Assembly: GCF_030815405.1 (NCBI RefSeq)
Contig: NZ_JAUSWX010000001.1
Span: forward strand, 2,542,001 to 2,606,000
Reading direction: 5' to 3'
DNA: 64,000 nt
DNA from: Agromyces albus
GTDB lineage: Bacteria > Actinomycetota > Actinomycetes > Actinomycetales > Microbacteriaceae
Below are positions 35,222 to 46,321 of the stretch, one piece after another. The notes under the pieces are model-generated. The model did no database searches. It was not told the origin of the DNA and saw nothing but the letters and a program-made list of their open reading frames with translations. Within the stretch, counting starts at the first letter, position 1. Every line of letters begins with the position of its first letter. Both the position numbers and the translations under genes were made by a program.

Positions 35222-36315
35222 GCTTCACCGCGCGGAAGTCGGAGGTGCGGATACGAGCGTGCACGCCCTTCACGAGATCGACGACCTGCGAGATGTCGAA
35301 GTCGGTCGCCGCGCTGAGGTACGCGTAGGCGAGGTGCGGCGCCATGCCGTAGCGCGCGCCGAGGAGGCCGATCGCCTGGCGCACGCAATTCTGCATGGCG
35401 AGGTCGAGATCGGCGTCGAGACCCGTGGGCACGAGGTACTCGCTCGTCTCGGCGAGCGGCCCGGCGATCTCGCCGAAGTCGCGCAGCGCCGTCTCGGCGG
35501 GCACGACCTCGAAGCGGATCGTGGCGCGCAGCGACGCCTCGAGCGCGGTGAGGGCGACCTCGCCGCCGCCTTGCGCGAAGTGCGGGTCGCCGACGTACGC
35601 GAGGGCCCCGTCGACCTGCACCGGCAGGTAGAGCGAAGCGCCCTCGGTGAGGAGGTTGATGTCGATGTTGCCGCCGTGCGCGCCGGGCGGCACGGAGTGC
35701 GGCCGCACGTCGTCGTCGACCGCGACGCCCATGATGCCGAGGAACGGCGCGAGCGGGAACCGGATGCCCCGCTCTCCGCCCTCGACGAGCGGCAGCGCGC
35801 CGAACCAGGCGCCGTGCTCGTCGCGCTCGATCGGGGTGAAGACGCTGACGTTGGCCTCCCCCTGCGGGTACTCCCCCGGCAGCGCGCCGCGACCGTGGCG
35901 ATTCGAGATGACGCCGTAGGGCACGCGCGGGGTCGTGTCGACGACCGTGAGCTTCAGCAGGTCGCCGGGCCGGGCGCCGCGCACCCCGATCGGGCCGGGT
36001 GACGACGTGCGGGCCGTCCTTGGCCGGGTCGCGCGGATGATCGGATGCCGCGAGCGCCACGGCCTCGTCGAGCACGTGCTCGCGCTCGACGCCGTGCGAC
36101 CGGAAGAACGCCGCAGGATCGCGGCCCTGGTCTTCGAGGATGCCCTCATGGCTCACCGTGTCGATGATGACCTCTGCGCCGTCGTCGACGGTGAGCACGG
36201 GCGAGTCCCCGCGCGCCGGCAGGCGGCCCCAACCGAGTGCGTCCGGCTCGGCCGGGAGGTACGTTCCGCCTCCGACGCCGGATCCGGCCTGCAGCACTCC
36301 CTGAAACTTGCCCAT
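35214..36315 (-). pseudogene. Acetamidase/formamidase family protein, frameshifted as written
   Basis: The first part (from ATG 36315, MGKFQGVLQAGSGVGGGTYL, through HVLDEAVALAASDHP) and the second part (GPIGVRGARPGDLLKLTVVD to FDISQVVDLVKGVHARIRTS) are both typical acetamidase/formamidase sequence but lie in different frames. The switch falls at GGGT 35997-36000; dropping one base gives an unbroken protein of about 366 residues across DGPHVVT-GPIGV. Either the gene is damaged or one base was added in sequencing. The intact enzyme would hydrolyse a short amide, perhaps from purine breakdown, given the overlapping amidase gene downstream. Confidence 0.8.
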
Positions 36316-36435
36316 TCAGCGCCCCATCCGTGTGTCGCCACGACTGTCGTGTGTCATTCTTGGTCGAGAGTACCGTCCCGCCCGCCCGGTGCTCGCCGAC
36401 GGCGTCGACACGGGGCCGACCTGCAAGGAGACCCC

Positions 36436-37119
36436 GTGATCTCGACCATGCGACGCCACCCCGCCGGCACACACCTCGGCCTGATGCTCGCCCTCACCTT
36501 CTCGACGGGCGTCATCGACGCGGTCGGCTTCCTCGGCCTCGACCGCGTGTTCACGGGCAACATGACGGGCAACATCGTCATCCTGGGCATGGCCCTCACC
36601 GGCGCCGACGACCTGCCGATCCTCGGCCCGGTGCTCGCCCTCGCGGGCTTCATGGTCGGTGCCGCGGTCGCCGGCCGCCTGCTGCGCGACCTCGTCGCCG
36701 GCTGGAGCACGAAGACGACCGTGGTGTTCTCGCTCGTCGCGCTCGTGCTCGTCGCGGCGGGCGTCACGATGATCGTGCTCGCCGATCCCGCCGAGCCGGT
36801 GCTGCTCGGCGTCACGACGGCGCTCGGCCTCGCCATGGGCGCCCAGGCCGGCGCAGCACGTCACATCGCGGTGAAGGATGTCACGACCGTCGTCGTCACC
36901 TCGACGATCACGGGCCTCGCCGCCGACTCGGTGTTCGGCTCCCGGGTCGACAAGCACCCGTGGCGCCGCCGCGCCGGCGCGATCGCGCTCATCGGCGCCG
37001 GAGCCGCTGTCGGCGCCCTCGCGCTCAACGTGCACATCGCCTTCGGTATCGCCCTCTCGGCGGCCATCACGATCCTCGTGGCCCTGCTCGGCCACCTCGG
37101 CCGCCCGCGCGAGGAGTGA
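36436..37119 (+). CDS. DUF1275 (YoaK-like) membrane protein
   Basis: This 227-residue protein has six or seven membrane segments and the family pattern: GVIDAVGFLGLDRVFTGNMTGNIVILGMAL near the N-terminus, then GAQAGAARHIAVKDVTTVVVTSTITGL in the middle. The function of YoaK/DUF1275 proteins is not known; a transport role is often assumed. GTG 36436 follows AAGGAG by five bases, which decides the start over the longer open frame. It is divergent from the acetamidase gene. Confidence 0.85.
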   Translation: MISTMRRHPAGTHLGLMLALTFSTGVIDAVGFLGLDRVFTGNMTGNIVILGMALTGADDLPILGPVLALAGFMVGAAVAGRLLRDLVAGWSTKTTVVFSLVALVLVAAGVTMIVLADPAEPVLLGVTTALGLAMGAQAGAARHIAVKDVTTVVVTSTITGLAADSVFGSRVDKHPWRRRAGAIALIGAGAAVGALALNVHIAFGIALSAAITILVALLGHLGRPREE

Positions 37120-37315
37120 ACTCCTCGCACGAGGTCGCCGTGACGTTGAGCGGACGAGTCGCGGCAGGGGCCGGCGTCGGTTCGGCCGGCTCGGAAGCCG
37201 TCGCCGTCTCGGAGGGAACCGGAGCGGCGGCAGGCGCACTCCCGGCGAGCAGTAGCACTGCGATTGCGGAGGAGGCGAGCAGGGCGGCGAATCCGTGCCG
37301 CGGCGACGTGGTCAT
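37067..37315 (-). CDS. Small secreted protein, unknown
   Basis: An 82-residue open frame starts with a signal-peptide-like segment (MTTSPRHGFAALLASSAIAV, then LLLAGSAPAAAP) followed by a Pro/Thr/Ala-rich stretch (SEPAEPTPAPAATRP). The last 53 bases overlap the end of the DUF1275 gene on the other strand. No domain is recognised. In favour of a real gene is TACGCT six bases before the ATG, almost identical to the sequence ahead of the DUF3048 gene at 40310. The long antisense overlap and lack of family keep it uncertain. Confidence 0.45.
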   Translation of the reverse strand: MTTSPRHGFAALLASSAIAVLLLAGSAPAAAPVPSETATASEPAEPTPAPAATRPLNVTATSCEEFTPRAGGRGGRAGPRGS

Positions 37316-37321
37316 GGCGCC

Positions 37322-37327
37322 AGCGTA
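37322..37327 (-). promoter_or_regulatory. -10 box, leaderless-type, for the small secreted protein
   Basis: TACGCT on the minus strand, then GGCGCC and ATG. The same TACGCT with spacer GACGCC precedes the gene starting at 40310. Confidence 0.4.
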
Positions 37328-37395
37328 GGGTTTCGCGACAGCGGCATCCGGTCGCCGCGACGTCGTCACGATTCCATCACGCCTCGGGGTACGCC

Positions 37396-37425
37396 GAAGG
37401 GCGCCTCCCTGAGGAGACGCCCTTC
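37396..37425. terminator. Hairpin terminator after groL
   Basis: GAAGGGCGCCTCC and GGAGACGCCCTTC pair over 13 positions with one mismatch around the loop CTGA. It lies 40 bases after the groL stop on the minus strand and could work both ways. The 346-base gap 37120-37465 otherwise holds only the small ORF. Confidence 0.75.
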
Positions 37426-37465
37426 GCGTTGTGACCTCGGCCCGGGGGCCGGAGATCGGTTCGGA

Positions 37466-39130
<1,665 letters not shown>

Positions 39131-39157
39131 TTAGCACTCAAAACGAGTGAGTGCTAA
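39131..39157. promoter_or_regulatory. CIRCE element (HrcA operator) of groL
   Basis: A perfect inverted repeat TTAGCACTC and GAGTGCTAA is separated by nine bases (AAAACGAGT), identical to the CIRCE consensus. HrcA binds it and is released on heat shock. Confidence 0.95.
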
Positions 39158-39263
39158 GACGATTCTGGCACTCGACCGCCGCGAGTGCAAGCGAGCGCGA
39201 GCCGCCTCGGCAGCGCCCGTCCCCATGCCGGTCGCGCCGTCGAGGCCGAGTCTGATGGGCGGC

Positions 39264-40310
39264 CTACGGCTGGAACGTCACCGATCCCTCGTTCGGAACG
39301 AGCTCGACCCACGTGTTCCCGGGCGCGAGTCGCAATCGGCTGCCGTCGGCGGCGGTGAGCACGATCGGCGAGCCTGCGGCATCCTTCGACCAGGTGCCGT
39401 GCGCCGTGCGGCCGCCGGCCGAGACCCACGCCTCGCCCGAGCCGACCATGATCGTGCGCGGTACCTCGCCGAAGCTCCAATCGATTCCGACTCGCAGGGT
39501 CACCACGTTGGTCGCCCGCACACGCTCACCCGAGGACTCGACGTCGGGCTCGCCCTCCTGCCAGCGCAGCCAGACGGATGCCGCGGCATCCCACTCCCAC
39601 ACCGGGAACCGCGCGTCCGAGAACACGAGGTCGATGCTCGAGGTGGGGGTCGCCGCGAGAGCCGGCGCGGCGAGCGGGTCGGCCGAACCGTACGCGAACT
39701 GCACGGGCGGCGGTGCGAGCTCCGAGTTGCGCGCCACGGCCTCTTGGGCGGCGAGGATCACGTCGTGCGGCCCCGGGCGGTCATCGGCGCGGTGGAACAG
39801 GCCGGTGTCGTCGAAGTCGAACACGATGTTGACGAGCCCCGTCGACCTCATCATGTCGACGAAGTGCTCCTGGCCTCCGGAGTAGGCGATGATGCCGCCG
39901 AACGGGGTGGCGATGTCGGGGTCCATCGGGCGGATGGAGCGCACCGGCCCGACCTCCTCGGGCACGTCCGAGTGCCACACGGCGAGATATCGCGTGATTC
40001 CGCCCTCGACGAGCTCTTCGAAGACGATGTCGCTGCGATTCAGGGCGATCTGCGGCCGGGCCGCCTCATGATTGTCGATCTTCACGCCGAGGGCGGGATG
40101 GCCGAGCGGCGCTTCGATCATCATGCCTCGCAACGGCGCGAACGACACCGAGATGGGCGGAGTGGTGGTGACGGGGCGACCGGGCTCGCTCGGCGCCGAA
40201 TCAAGCTCGAGTGGGCTGCCTTGGCATCCCGAGAGCAGCAAGACAGATGCCGCGAACGCACCGAGCGTGGCCAGTCGTCGTCGCGATGGCTCCCCGGCCG
40301 GCCCGCTCAT
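39264..40310 (-). CDS. DUF3048 lipoprotein
   Basis: This 348-residue protein has a lipoprotein signal (RRLATLGAFAASVLLLSGC; lipobox Cys about 29) and the DUF3048 region: PALGVKIDNHEAARPQIALN, DIVFEELVEGGITRYLAVWH and PVRSIRPMDPDIATPFGGI. A second part (about 220-345) ends in the typical WVELVP segment. DUF3048 (YerB-like) proteins are surface-bound and of unknown function. ATG 40310 follows TACGCT by six bases, so the mRNA is probably leaderless. Confidence 0.82.
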   Translation of the reverse strand: MSGPAGEPSRRRLATLGAFAASVLLLSGCQGSPLELDSAPSEPGRPVTTTPPISVSFAPLRGMMIEAPLGHPALGVKIDNHEAARPQIALNRSDIVFEELVEGGITRYLAVWHSDVPEEVGPVRSIRPMDPDIATPFGGIIAYSGGQEHFVDMMRSTGLVNIVFDFDDTGLFHRADDRPGPHDVILAAQEAVARNSELAPPPVQFAYGSADPLAAPALAATPTSSIDLVFSDARFPVWEWDAAASVWLRWQEGEPDVESSGERVRATNVVTLRVGIDWSFGEVPRTIMVGSGEAWVSAGGRTAHGTWSKDAAGSPIVLTAADGSRLRLAPGNTWVELVPNEGSVTFQP

Positions 40311-40316
40311 GGCGTC

Positions 40317-40322
40317 AGCGTA
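40317..40322 (-). promoter_or_regulatory. -10 box, leaderless-type promoter for the DUF3048 gene
   Basis: TACGCT on the minus strand, six bases (GACGCC) before the ATG; no Shine-Dalgarno. Confidence 0.5.
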
Positions 40323-40430
40323 GTCGTGAAGCGCGACGGAAGCGGGCGCCGCCGCGGCGCGCCCTTCCCGAGGTGCCGGCGAAGCGCGAACGCGCCGCCG
40401 GACTGCCGGCAGCGCGTTCATCAGCGCGAC

Positions 40431-40634
40431 TCAGGCGGGGCGAACCGCCTCGGCCTGCGGACCCTTGGAACCCGTGCCGACCTCGAAGACGACCTGCTGG
40501 CCTTCCTCGAGCACCTTGTATCCGGACATATCGATCGCAGAGTAGTGGACGAAGACGTCTGAGCCGTCACCGTCGACGGTGATGAACCCGTACCCCTTCT
40601 CAGCGTTGAACCACTTGACGGTTCCGTTCGCCAT
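40431..40634 (-). CDS. Cold-shock protein (CspA family)
   Basis: This 67-residue protein is a complete cold-shock domain: [19 protein letters not shown] with RNP1 KGYGFIT, then DVFVHYSAI (RNP2) and GPQAEAV near the end. It should bind single-stranded nucleic acid and melt RNA structure. The start ATG 40634 has GGGAGCAA ahead. A TACTAT hexamer 127 bases upstream suggests a long leader, as in other cold-shock mRNAs. Confidence 0.95.
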   Translation of the reverse strand: MANGTVKWFNAEKGYGFITVDGDGSDVFVHYSAIDMSGYKVLEEGQQVVFEVGTGSKGPQAEAVRPA

Positions 40635-40760
40635 GCGTTGCTCCCATGTTGCCGTGTTGGATCAGCACGTGCCTCTCGCCTGTACCGGGTCTCAGAATCG
40701 CGCTGGCGGGCACCGCGAGCGGCACCGGGCGTTCACACGGGATTGAGCGACCAATTCCAG

Positions 40761-40766
40761 ATAGTA
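40761..40766 (-). promoter_or_regulatory. Candidate -10 box of the cold-shock gene, with long leader
   Basis: TACTAT on the minus strand, the closest match to the -10 consensus in the 203-base gap 40635-40837. A start near 40754 would give about 120 nt of untranslated leader, typical of cold-shock mRNAs. Confidence 0.4.
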
Positions 40767-40837
40767 ACGACGTGACGCGCGGGCACAAGAGGCTGGGCGC
40801 AAGGAATGGTCGCAGATTGGCAACGATTCGCGCGAGA

Positions 40838-41383
40838 TCAGCCTGCAGTGGCGTCTGCGTAGTCGGATCCGAGCACGACGACGAGTGGCGTCTCCGTTCC
40901 CGCGAACTGGTCGGAGAGGCGCACGTCGGCTTCGGGCAGGAGCTGGGCCACGCCTCGAGCTGCGCCCTCGAGCTCGGCAGCGGTGTAGTAGACGATCGTC
41001 TCGGTGAGGTCGTTCGCGCTCGCGTTCGCCGTCGTGCCCACCGGCACGCCGCCTGCCGTGAGGGTCTCTGCGGCTCGCGCCGCGAGCCCCGAGGTCGACG
41101 TTCCGTTCAGCACGAGCACCGCGATGTCGGGGGCGATCGTCGGCTCGGCGGTGGCGACCGGCTCGGTGGTCGGGGTGGCGACGGGCGGCGCGAGGAAGTT
41201 CAGCCGATCGTTCGAGACCACGACTGCGCCGATGCCCACGGCCGCGAGCACGATCGTCGCCAGCGCGGCCCAGCCGAACGCCACCCACCTGGCGCCGCGA
41301 CGCGCCGGCGCGCGATGCGCCCCCACCCGCTCCATCCCGTGCGGGATGGAGTCGAATCGATCGCGGGGGAACTTCTGCGCCAT
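40838..41383 (-). CDS. LytR C-terminal domain membrane protein
   Basis: This 181-residue protein has a basic cytoplasmic N-terminus (1-33), one membrane helix (about 34-58; AFGWAALATIVLAAVGIGAV), a Pro/Thr linker and a LytR_C domain outside (about 88-176; IAVLVLNGTSTSGLAARAAETL and TPLVVVLGSDYAD). The domain is found in cell-envelope proteins but its role is unclear. It follows the DUF3263 gene by 27 bases, a pairing seen in many Actinobacteria. Confidence 0.8.
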   Translation of the reverse strand: MAQKFPRDRFDSIPHGMERVGAHRAPARRGARWVAFGWAALATIVLAAVGIGAVVVSNDRLNFLAPPVATPTTEPVATAEPTIAPDIAVLVLNGTSTSGLAARAAETLTAGGVPVGTTANASANDLTETIVYYTAAELEGAARGVAQLLPEADVRLSDQFAGTETPLVVVLGSDYADATAG

Positions 41384-41410
41384 GGGTCCAGTCGTCGGTT
41401 CGGGGCCGGC

Positions 41411-41707
41411 TCAATCGAGCGGTCGGCCGATCGAGAGCGAACGCCGGGAGCGCGCCGCCACGCGCGCCTCACGCATCCGCTGGAGTCGTTTGATGAGCAT
41501 CGGGTCGTGCCGGAGAGCTGCCGGCGAGTCGATGAGCTCGCCGAGAATCCGATAGTAGCGGGCGGCCGAGAGTCCGAACTCCTGCCGGATCGCGTCCGCC
41601 TTCGCGCCGGGATGCTGCCATGCTCTCGCCTCGAATGCGAGGATCTGCAGCTCTCGCTCGTCGAGCACCGCATCGTCGCGGTGGGAGGGCACGCGCTCGG
41701 CGCTCAT
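41411..41707 (-). CDS. DUF3263 protein
   Basis: This 98-residue protein has the DUF3263 core (about 14-75): LDERELQILAFEARAWQHPGAK followed by FGLSAARYYRILGELIDSP. The second part looks like a helix-turn-helix, so DNA binding is possible but unproven. The ATG at 41707 gives MSAERVPSH; an earlier in-frame ATG at 41746 would add 13 residues and is less likely, and GGGAGGAA lies six bases before 41707. It is probably co-transcribed with the LytR_C gene. Confidence 0.8.
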   Translation of the reverse strand: MSAERVPSHRDDAVLDERELQILAFEARAWQHPGAKADAIRQEFGLSAARYYRILGELIDSPAALRHDPMLIKRLQRMREARVAARSRRSLSIGRPLD

Positions 41708-41892
41708 CCGTTCCTCCCGTCGCAGCGGATGGTCCGCCTGCAGCACATCCTAGGCACCCCGGGCATGGAGTGCGCCGAGCGCCGACGGCGTGTGAGTGCG
41801 GAACAGTGGGCCGCCGGTCGACGTTGCAGTTCCTTGCAGCAAGACCTGCGAGCATGGTGGGGCCACCGTGGCCGACGCCGAGAGGAGTGCTC

Positions 41893-42294
41893 ATGGAATA
41901 CCGCGTGAACAAGAGCGACGAGGAATGGCGCGCCGAGCTCGACGCCGACCGGTTCGCCGTGCTCCGCGAAGCGGCCACCGAACGGCCGTGGACCGGTGAG
42001 CTCCTCGACGAGGAGCGCGCCGGCGTCTACTCGTGCGCGGCGTGCGGCGCCGAGCTGTTCAAGAGCGGCACGAAGTTCGACTCCGGATGCGGATGGCCGA
42101 GCTTCTACGAGTCGGTGAGGCCCGAGGCGGTCGAACTCCTCGAAGACACCTCCCTCGGCACGGTGCGCACCGAGGTGCGCTGTGCGGCCTGCGGTTCCCA
42201 CCTCGGCCACGTGTTCCCCGACGGCTTCGGCACGCCCACCGGAGACCGCTACTGCATGAACTCGATCGCTCTCGATTTCACCGCCGAGTCCTGA
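41893..42294 (+). CDS. msrB: Peptide-methionine (R)-S-oxide reductase
   Basis: This 133-residue enzyme has two Zn-binding CAAC pairs (YSCAACGAELF and VRCAACGSHLGHVF), the substrate motif SGCGWPSFYES and the catalytic Cys in DRYCMNSIALDF near the C-terminus. It reduces methionine R-sulfoxide in proteins, drawing on thioredoxin. GAGGAG lies five bases before the ATG. The nitroreductase-like gene follows after two bases. Confidence 0.95.
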   Translation: MEYRVNKSDEEWRAELDADRFAVLREAATERPWTGELLDEERAGVYSCAACGAELFKSGTKFDSGCGWPSFYESVRPEAVELLEDTSLGTVRTEVRCAACGSHLGHVFPDGFGTPTGDRYCMNSIALDFTAES

Positions 42295-42296
42295 GC

Positions 42297-42845
42297 GTGG
42301 CTTCCGCGCGCGAGGCTGCGCTCACGAGACGGTCGTCGTCGAAGGTGACGGATGCCGCTCCCGACGATGACGCGATCGTGTCGCTGCTCGACGCCGCGGC
42401 ACGGGTCGCCGACCATGCGTCGCTTCGCCCCTGGCGGGTGATCGCGCTCCGCGGAGCGGCGCGCGCCAGACTCGGCGAGGCGCTCGTTGCCGCGGCCGGC
42501 CTCGAGGGCGAGCACGCGTCACGCCTGGCGGCGAAGCCGCTTCGGGCGCCGCTGCTCCTCGCGATCGTCGCCGTCACCACGACGCACCCGAAGGTTCCCG
42601 AGTGGGAGCAGGAGGCGTCGGCAGCGGGCGTCGGGCACGTGCTGAGCCTGCTACTCGACGAAGCCGGATGGGGCGTGATGTGGCGCACCGGGCCGTACAC
42701 GCGGCATCCGGTCGTCGCTCGCATGCACGGGCTCGGCGAACATGAGCGGTTGCTCGGCTGGCTCTACGTCGGCGGACGCATCTCCCGCCCGCGTGGCGAA
42801 CGCGACGGCTCGATCGCGGCCGGCCGGTTCAGCTCCCTCGACTGA
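42297..42845 (+). CDS. Nitroreductase-family flavoprotein
   Basis: This 182-residue protein resembles the shorter nitroreductases: an N-terminal R-S motif (TRRSSSKVTD), the flavin contact SLRPWRVIALRG (about 40-51), and the late GWGVMWRTGPYTRHP and GEHERLLGWLYVG stretches typical of YdjA-like proteins. It should bind FMN and use NAD(P)H; the natural substrate is not known. GTG 42297 starts two bases after msrB, so the two are probably one transcript. Its end overlaps the convergent transporter gene by 17 bases. Confidence 0.8.
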   Translation: MASAREAALTRRSSSKVTDAAPDDDAIVSLLDAAARVADHASLRPWRVIALRGAARARLGEALVAAAGLEGEHASRLAAKPLRAPLLLAIVAVTTTHPKVPEWEQEASAAGVGHVLSLLLDEAGWGVMWRTGPYTRHPVVARMHGLGEHERLLGWLYVGGRISRPRGERDGSIAAGRFSSLD

Positions 42846-43842
42846 CTCCTGCTTCGGCCTCGCCGGCCTGCACCGCCACGGCGTGCTTGCGCCGCGACCA
42901 CCTGATGCTCGCCACGACCACCGCGACGAGGGCGAGCGCCGTGCCGCCGACGGTCGCGACATCGACGGGACGCCCGCCAGTGGGCAGCACGAGGTCGAGC
43001 GTGAGCGCCGCGGCGAGCTGGCCCGCGACTCCGCAGAGCGCGAGCAGCAGCACGCCCACCATGCGTACGAGCGTGGCCTGGCCGGCGATGAAGATGCACC
43101 CGATGGCGCCGCCTGCGTAAAGCCACGGTTCGTCGGGCAGCGACTCGGGCCAGCCGACGATCGCCGCGCGCACGAGCACGACGACGACGAGCGCGGCGGT
43201 GCCGACCGCGAAGTTGAACACGGTCGCCGTGAGGGCGCTGCCGGCCTCGATCTTGACGCGGCCGTTCACCGCCTGCTGCCAGCCCACGGCGATGCCCGCG
43301 AGGAACGGGAACAGCATGAGCCAGAGCGGCACCTCGTGCGCGAGTTGCGCCGAAACCGCCCAGCCGATCGCGGCGAGTGCGAGCACGGCGCCGATGACGC
43401 GGGTGACGGTGAGCGGCCTGCGACCGCCCGGCCCGAGCCCGACGAGGTCGAAGACGATGCCGCCGATGGTCTGGCCGGCGACGATCGCGACCGTGAAGAG
43501 CGCGACCCCGATCACCCCGGCCGAGAGGCCCTGCGTCGTGACGAACCACGCCCCGGAGAGGCCGCCGAGCACCATCCACCAGGCGAGGCGGCGCTCGCGG
43601 AGCGCTGCGCGGACGCGCGGGAATCCGGCACGTCCGGGTCGCCAGAGGGCGAGGCTCACGAGGAGGATCACGAGCCCGCTGCCGAACGAGATGGCGGCTG
43701 CGGTGAACGCGTCGTCGATCGCTCCCGCGAGTTGGCCGTTGATGCGGGACTGCACCGCGGTGAGCGCCCCGCACGCGAGGGCGAACACGACCGCAAGCCA
43801 GAGCGGCAGTCGTGCGCGCTCGGCGTGGTGGTGTGTGCTCAT
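42829..43842 (-). CDS. DMT-superfamily transporter (tandem YdcZ/DUF606 domains)
   Basis: This 337-residue protein has about ten membrane helices in two repeats of the YdcZ (DUF606) fold: ACGALTAVQSRINGQLAGAI in the first half and GIAVGWQQAVNGRVKIEAGS in the second. It is probably an exporter or importer of small molecules; the substrate is unknown. The ATG lies one base after the encoded CCA of the tRNA-Thr gene, with no Shine-Dalgarno. This suggests that tRNA processing frees a leaderless mRNA, unless a later start is used. Confidence 0.82.
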   Translation of the reverse strand: MSTHHHAERARLPLWLAVVFALACGALTAVQSRINGQLAGAIDDAFTAAAISFGSGLVILLVSLALWRPGRAGFPRVRAALRERRLAWWMVLGGLSGAWFVTTQGLSAGVIGVALFTVAIVAGQTIGGIVFDLVGLGPGGRRPLTVTRVIGAVLALAAIGWAVSAQLAHEVPLWLMLFPFLAGIAVGWQQAVNGRVKIEAGSALTATVFNFAVGTAALVVVVLVRAAIVGWPESLPDEPWLYAGGAIGCIFIAGQATLVRMVGVLLLALCGVAGQLAAALTLDLVLPTGGRPVDVATVGGTALALVAVVVASIRWSRRKHAVAVQAGEAEAGVSRGS

Positions 43843-43843
43843 C

Positions 43844-43919
43844 TGGAGCCGCCTGCGGGACTCGAACCCGCAACCACCGCTTTACAAGAGCGGTGCGCTA
43901 CCAATTGCGCCAAGGCGGC
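43844..43919 (-). tRNA. tRNA-Thr (anticodon TGT)
   Basis: On the minus strand the 7-base acceptor stem pairs GCCGCCT with AGGCGGC. The D stem is GCGC/GCGC, the anticodon stem CCGCT/AGCGG encloses loop CTTGTAA with anticodon TGT, and the T stem GCGGG/CCCGC encloses TTCGAGT. The discriminator is T and CCA is encoded (43844-43846). The 76 bases form a complete cloverleaf. Confidence 0.95.
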
Positions 43920-44012
43920 GAGGGCGTTGCCTCCCCGACATCCTATCGACAGCACGAAGACCCGGCACGATGCCGGGACTTCGTGGTGGTCGAGTGGTCG
44001 CCGCTGCGACTG

Positions 44013-44933
44013 CTAGGAAGCAGGCGTCGGGGTCGGGGTCGGCGTCGGGTTCGACTCGAAGCTCTGGCCGGCCGCCTGGAGCACGAACAACTGGAACTCG
44101 GCAGGGTCTTCCAGCGAGCCCTTGTACTGGTTGCCGTTCACGAGCACCGTCGGAGTGCCCGTGATCGACTCGAGGTCGGAGTTCGGCACCTTCGAGGTGA
44201 GTGCGCGGTTCGTGGCATCCCCCACCCAGGCCTTGAACTGCTCGTCGTCGATGCACTTGTCGATCGTCGAGCGCGAGCTCACGCCCGCCTCTTGCGCGAG
44301 GGCCTTGATCTCGTCGTTCGTGAACCCCGTGGAGCCCTCGTCGGGCTGGTTCTCGAAGAGCAGTGCGTTGAAGTCGAAGAACGACTCGGGGGACGAGTTC
44401 GCGACGCACGCCGACGCATTCGCTGCTCGCGCCGAGTATCGCGTGCCCGCCGACTTGTTGGTGAGGATGGCGATGGGGTGCACCTCGAGGGTCGCGGCGC
44501 CCGACTCGATCATGGTGCGGATCGATTCGGAGTTCGTCTTCTCGAACTGCCCGCAGAACGGGCAGAGGTAGTCGATGTACATGACGATGTTCGCGACCGT
44601 GCCGCTGTCGTCGGGGACCGTGGGCGTGGGCGTGGCCTTGGGCTCCAGTGCCGGCGTCTCGACGGCCGCGATGCCGGACTCCCCGCCGACGAGCACGATG
44701 CCGTCGCTCGCCATGTTCCGCGGGCCGGGGCCGGCGGGCCGCTGACCATCGATGATCAAGCCGAAGATCAGCGCACCGATCGCGATGACCGCCAGGATGA
44801 CGCCGCCCTGGATGAGCGCCTTGTTGCGGCGTTCCCGCTTCTTCTGTCCTTCGCGGAGGACCTTGGCCTTCTCCCGAGCCGCTTCCCTGCGGTCGTTACG
44901 GGTGGGGCGTGGCTGCATTCCGCCGCTGGTCAT
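44013..44933 (-). CDS. DsbA-family thioredoxin-fold membrane protein
   Basis: This 306-residue protein has a basic N-terminus (1-40), one membrane helix (about 43-64), a Pro/Thr linker (about 90-110) and a thioredoxin-fold domain (about 112-285). Its active site is CPFC in MYIDYLCPFCGQFEK and the cis-Pro lies in ITGTPTVLVNG. It should act outside the cell in disulfide exchange; two further Cys (SACVA and DKCID) may form a structural bond. The tail is a TP repeat (NPTPTPTPTPAS). ATG 44933 or the later Met (MQPRPTRN) could be the start. Confidence 0.85.
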   Translation of the reverse strand: MTSGGMQPRPTRNDRREAAREKAKVLREGQKKRERRNKALIQGGVILAVIAIGALIFGLIIDGQRPAGPGPRNMASDGIVLVGGESGIAAVETPALEPKATPTPTVPDDSGTVANIVMYIDYLCPFCGQFEKTNSESIRTMIESGAATLEVHPIAILTNKSAGTRYSARAANASACVANSSPESFFDFNALLFENQPDEGSTGFTNDEIKALAQEAGVSSRSTIDKCIDDEQFKAWVGDATNRALTSKVPNSDLESITGTPTVLVNGNQYKGSLEDPAEFQLFVLQAAGQSFESNPTPTPTPTPAS

Positions 44934-45201
44934 CGATGGTCACTCCGGTCGCTGTGTGGCGCGCTCCTGTGCGAGCGAACGCACCCACGATAGTAGGTCC
45001 GGTGTCTGGGAATCCCCCAAACGGATGCCGCACGCGAGCCGTGTCCCCGCTGCATCCCGTCACCGCGTCCCGCACGACGGTTCCCCACACCCCGTACGAC
45101 GACGCCGCGTTCGCGTGCGATACTGAGTGGGCGTCGACGTCGACGCAGTCCATCACTACGGATCGTCCGGCACGTACCTGCCGGTGAAGGAGAACAGAAC
45201 C

Positions 45202-46302
<1,101 letters not shown>

Positions 46303-46321
46303 CTCCCAGCTGCAGCGAAGT

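Noticed and set aside
35935..37119. Extended 394-codon version of the DUF1275 protein
   Set aside because: The extra N-terminus is antisense to the acetamidase gene and low-complexity; AAGGAG before GTG 36436 marks the start.
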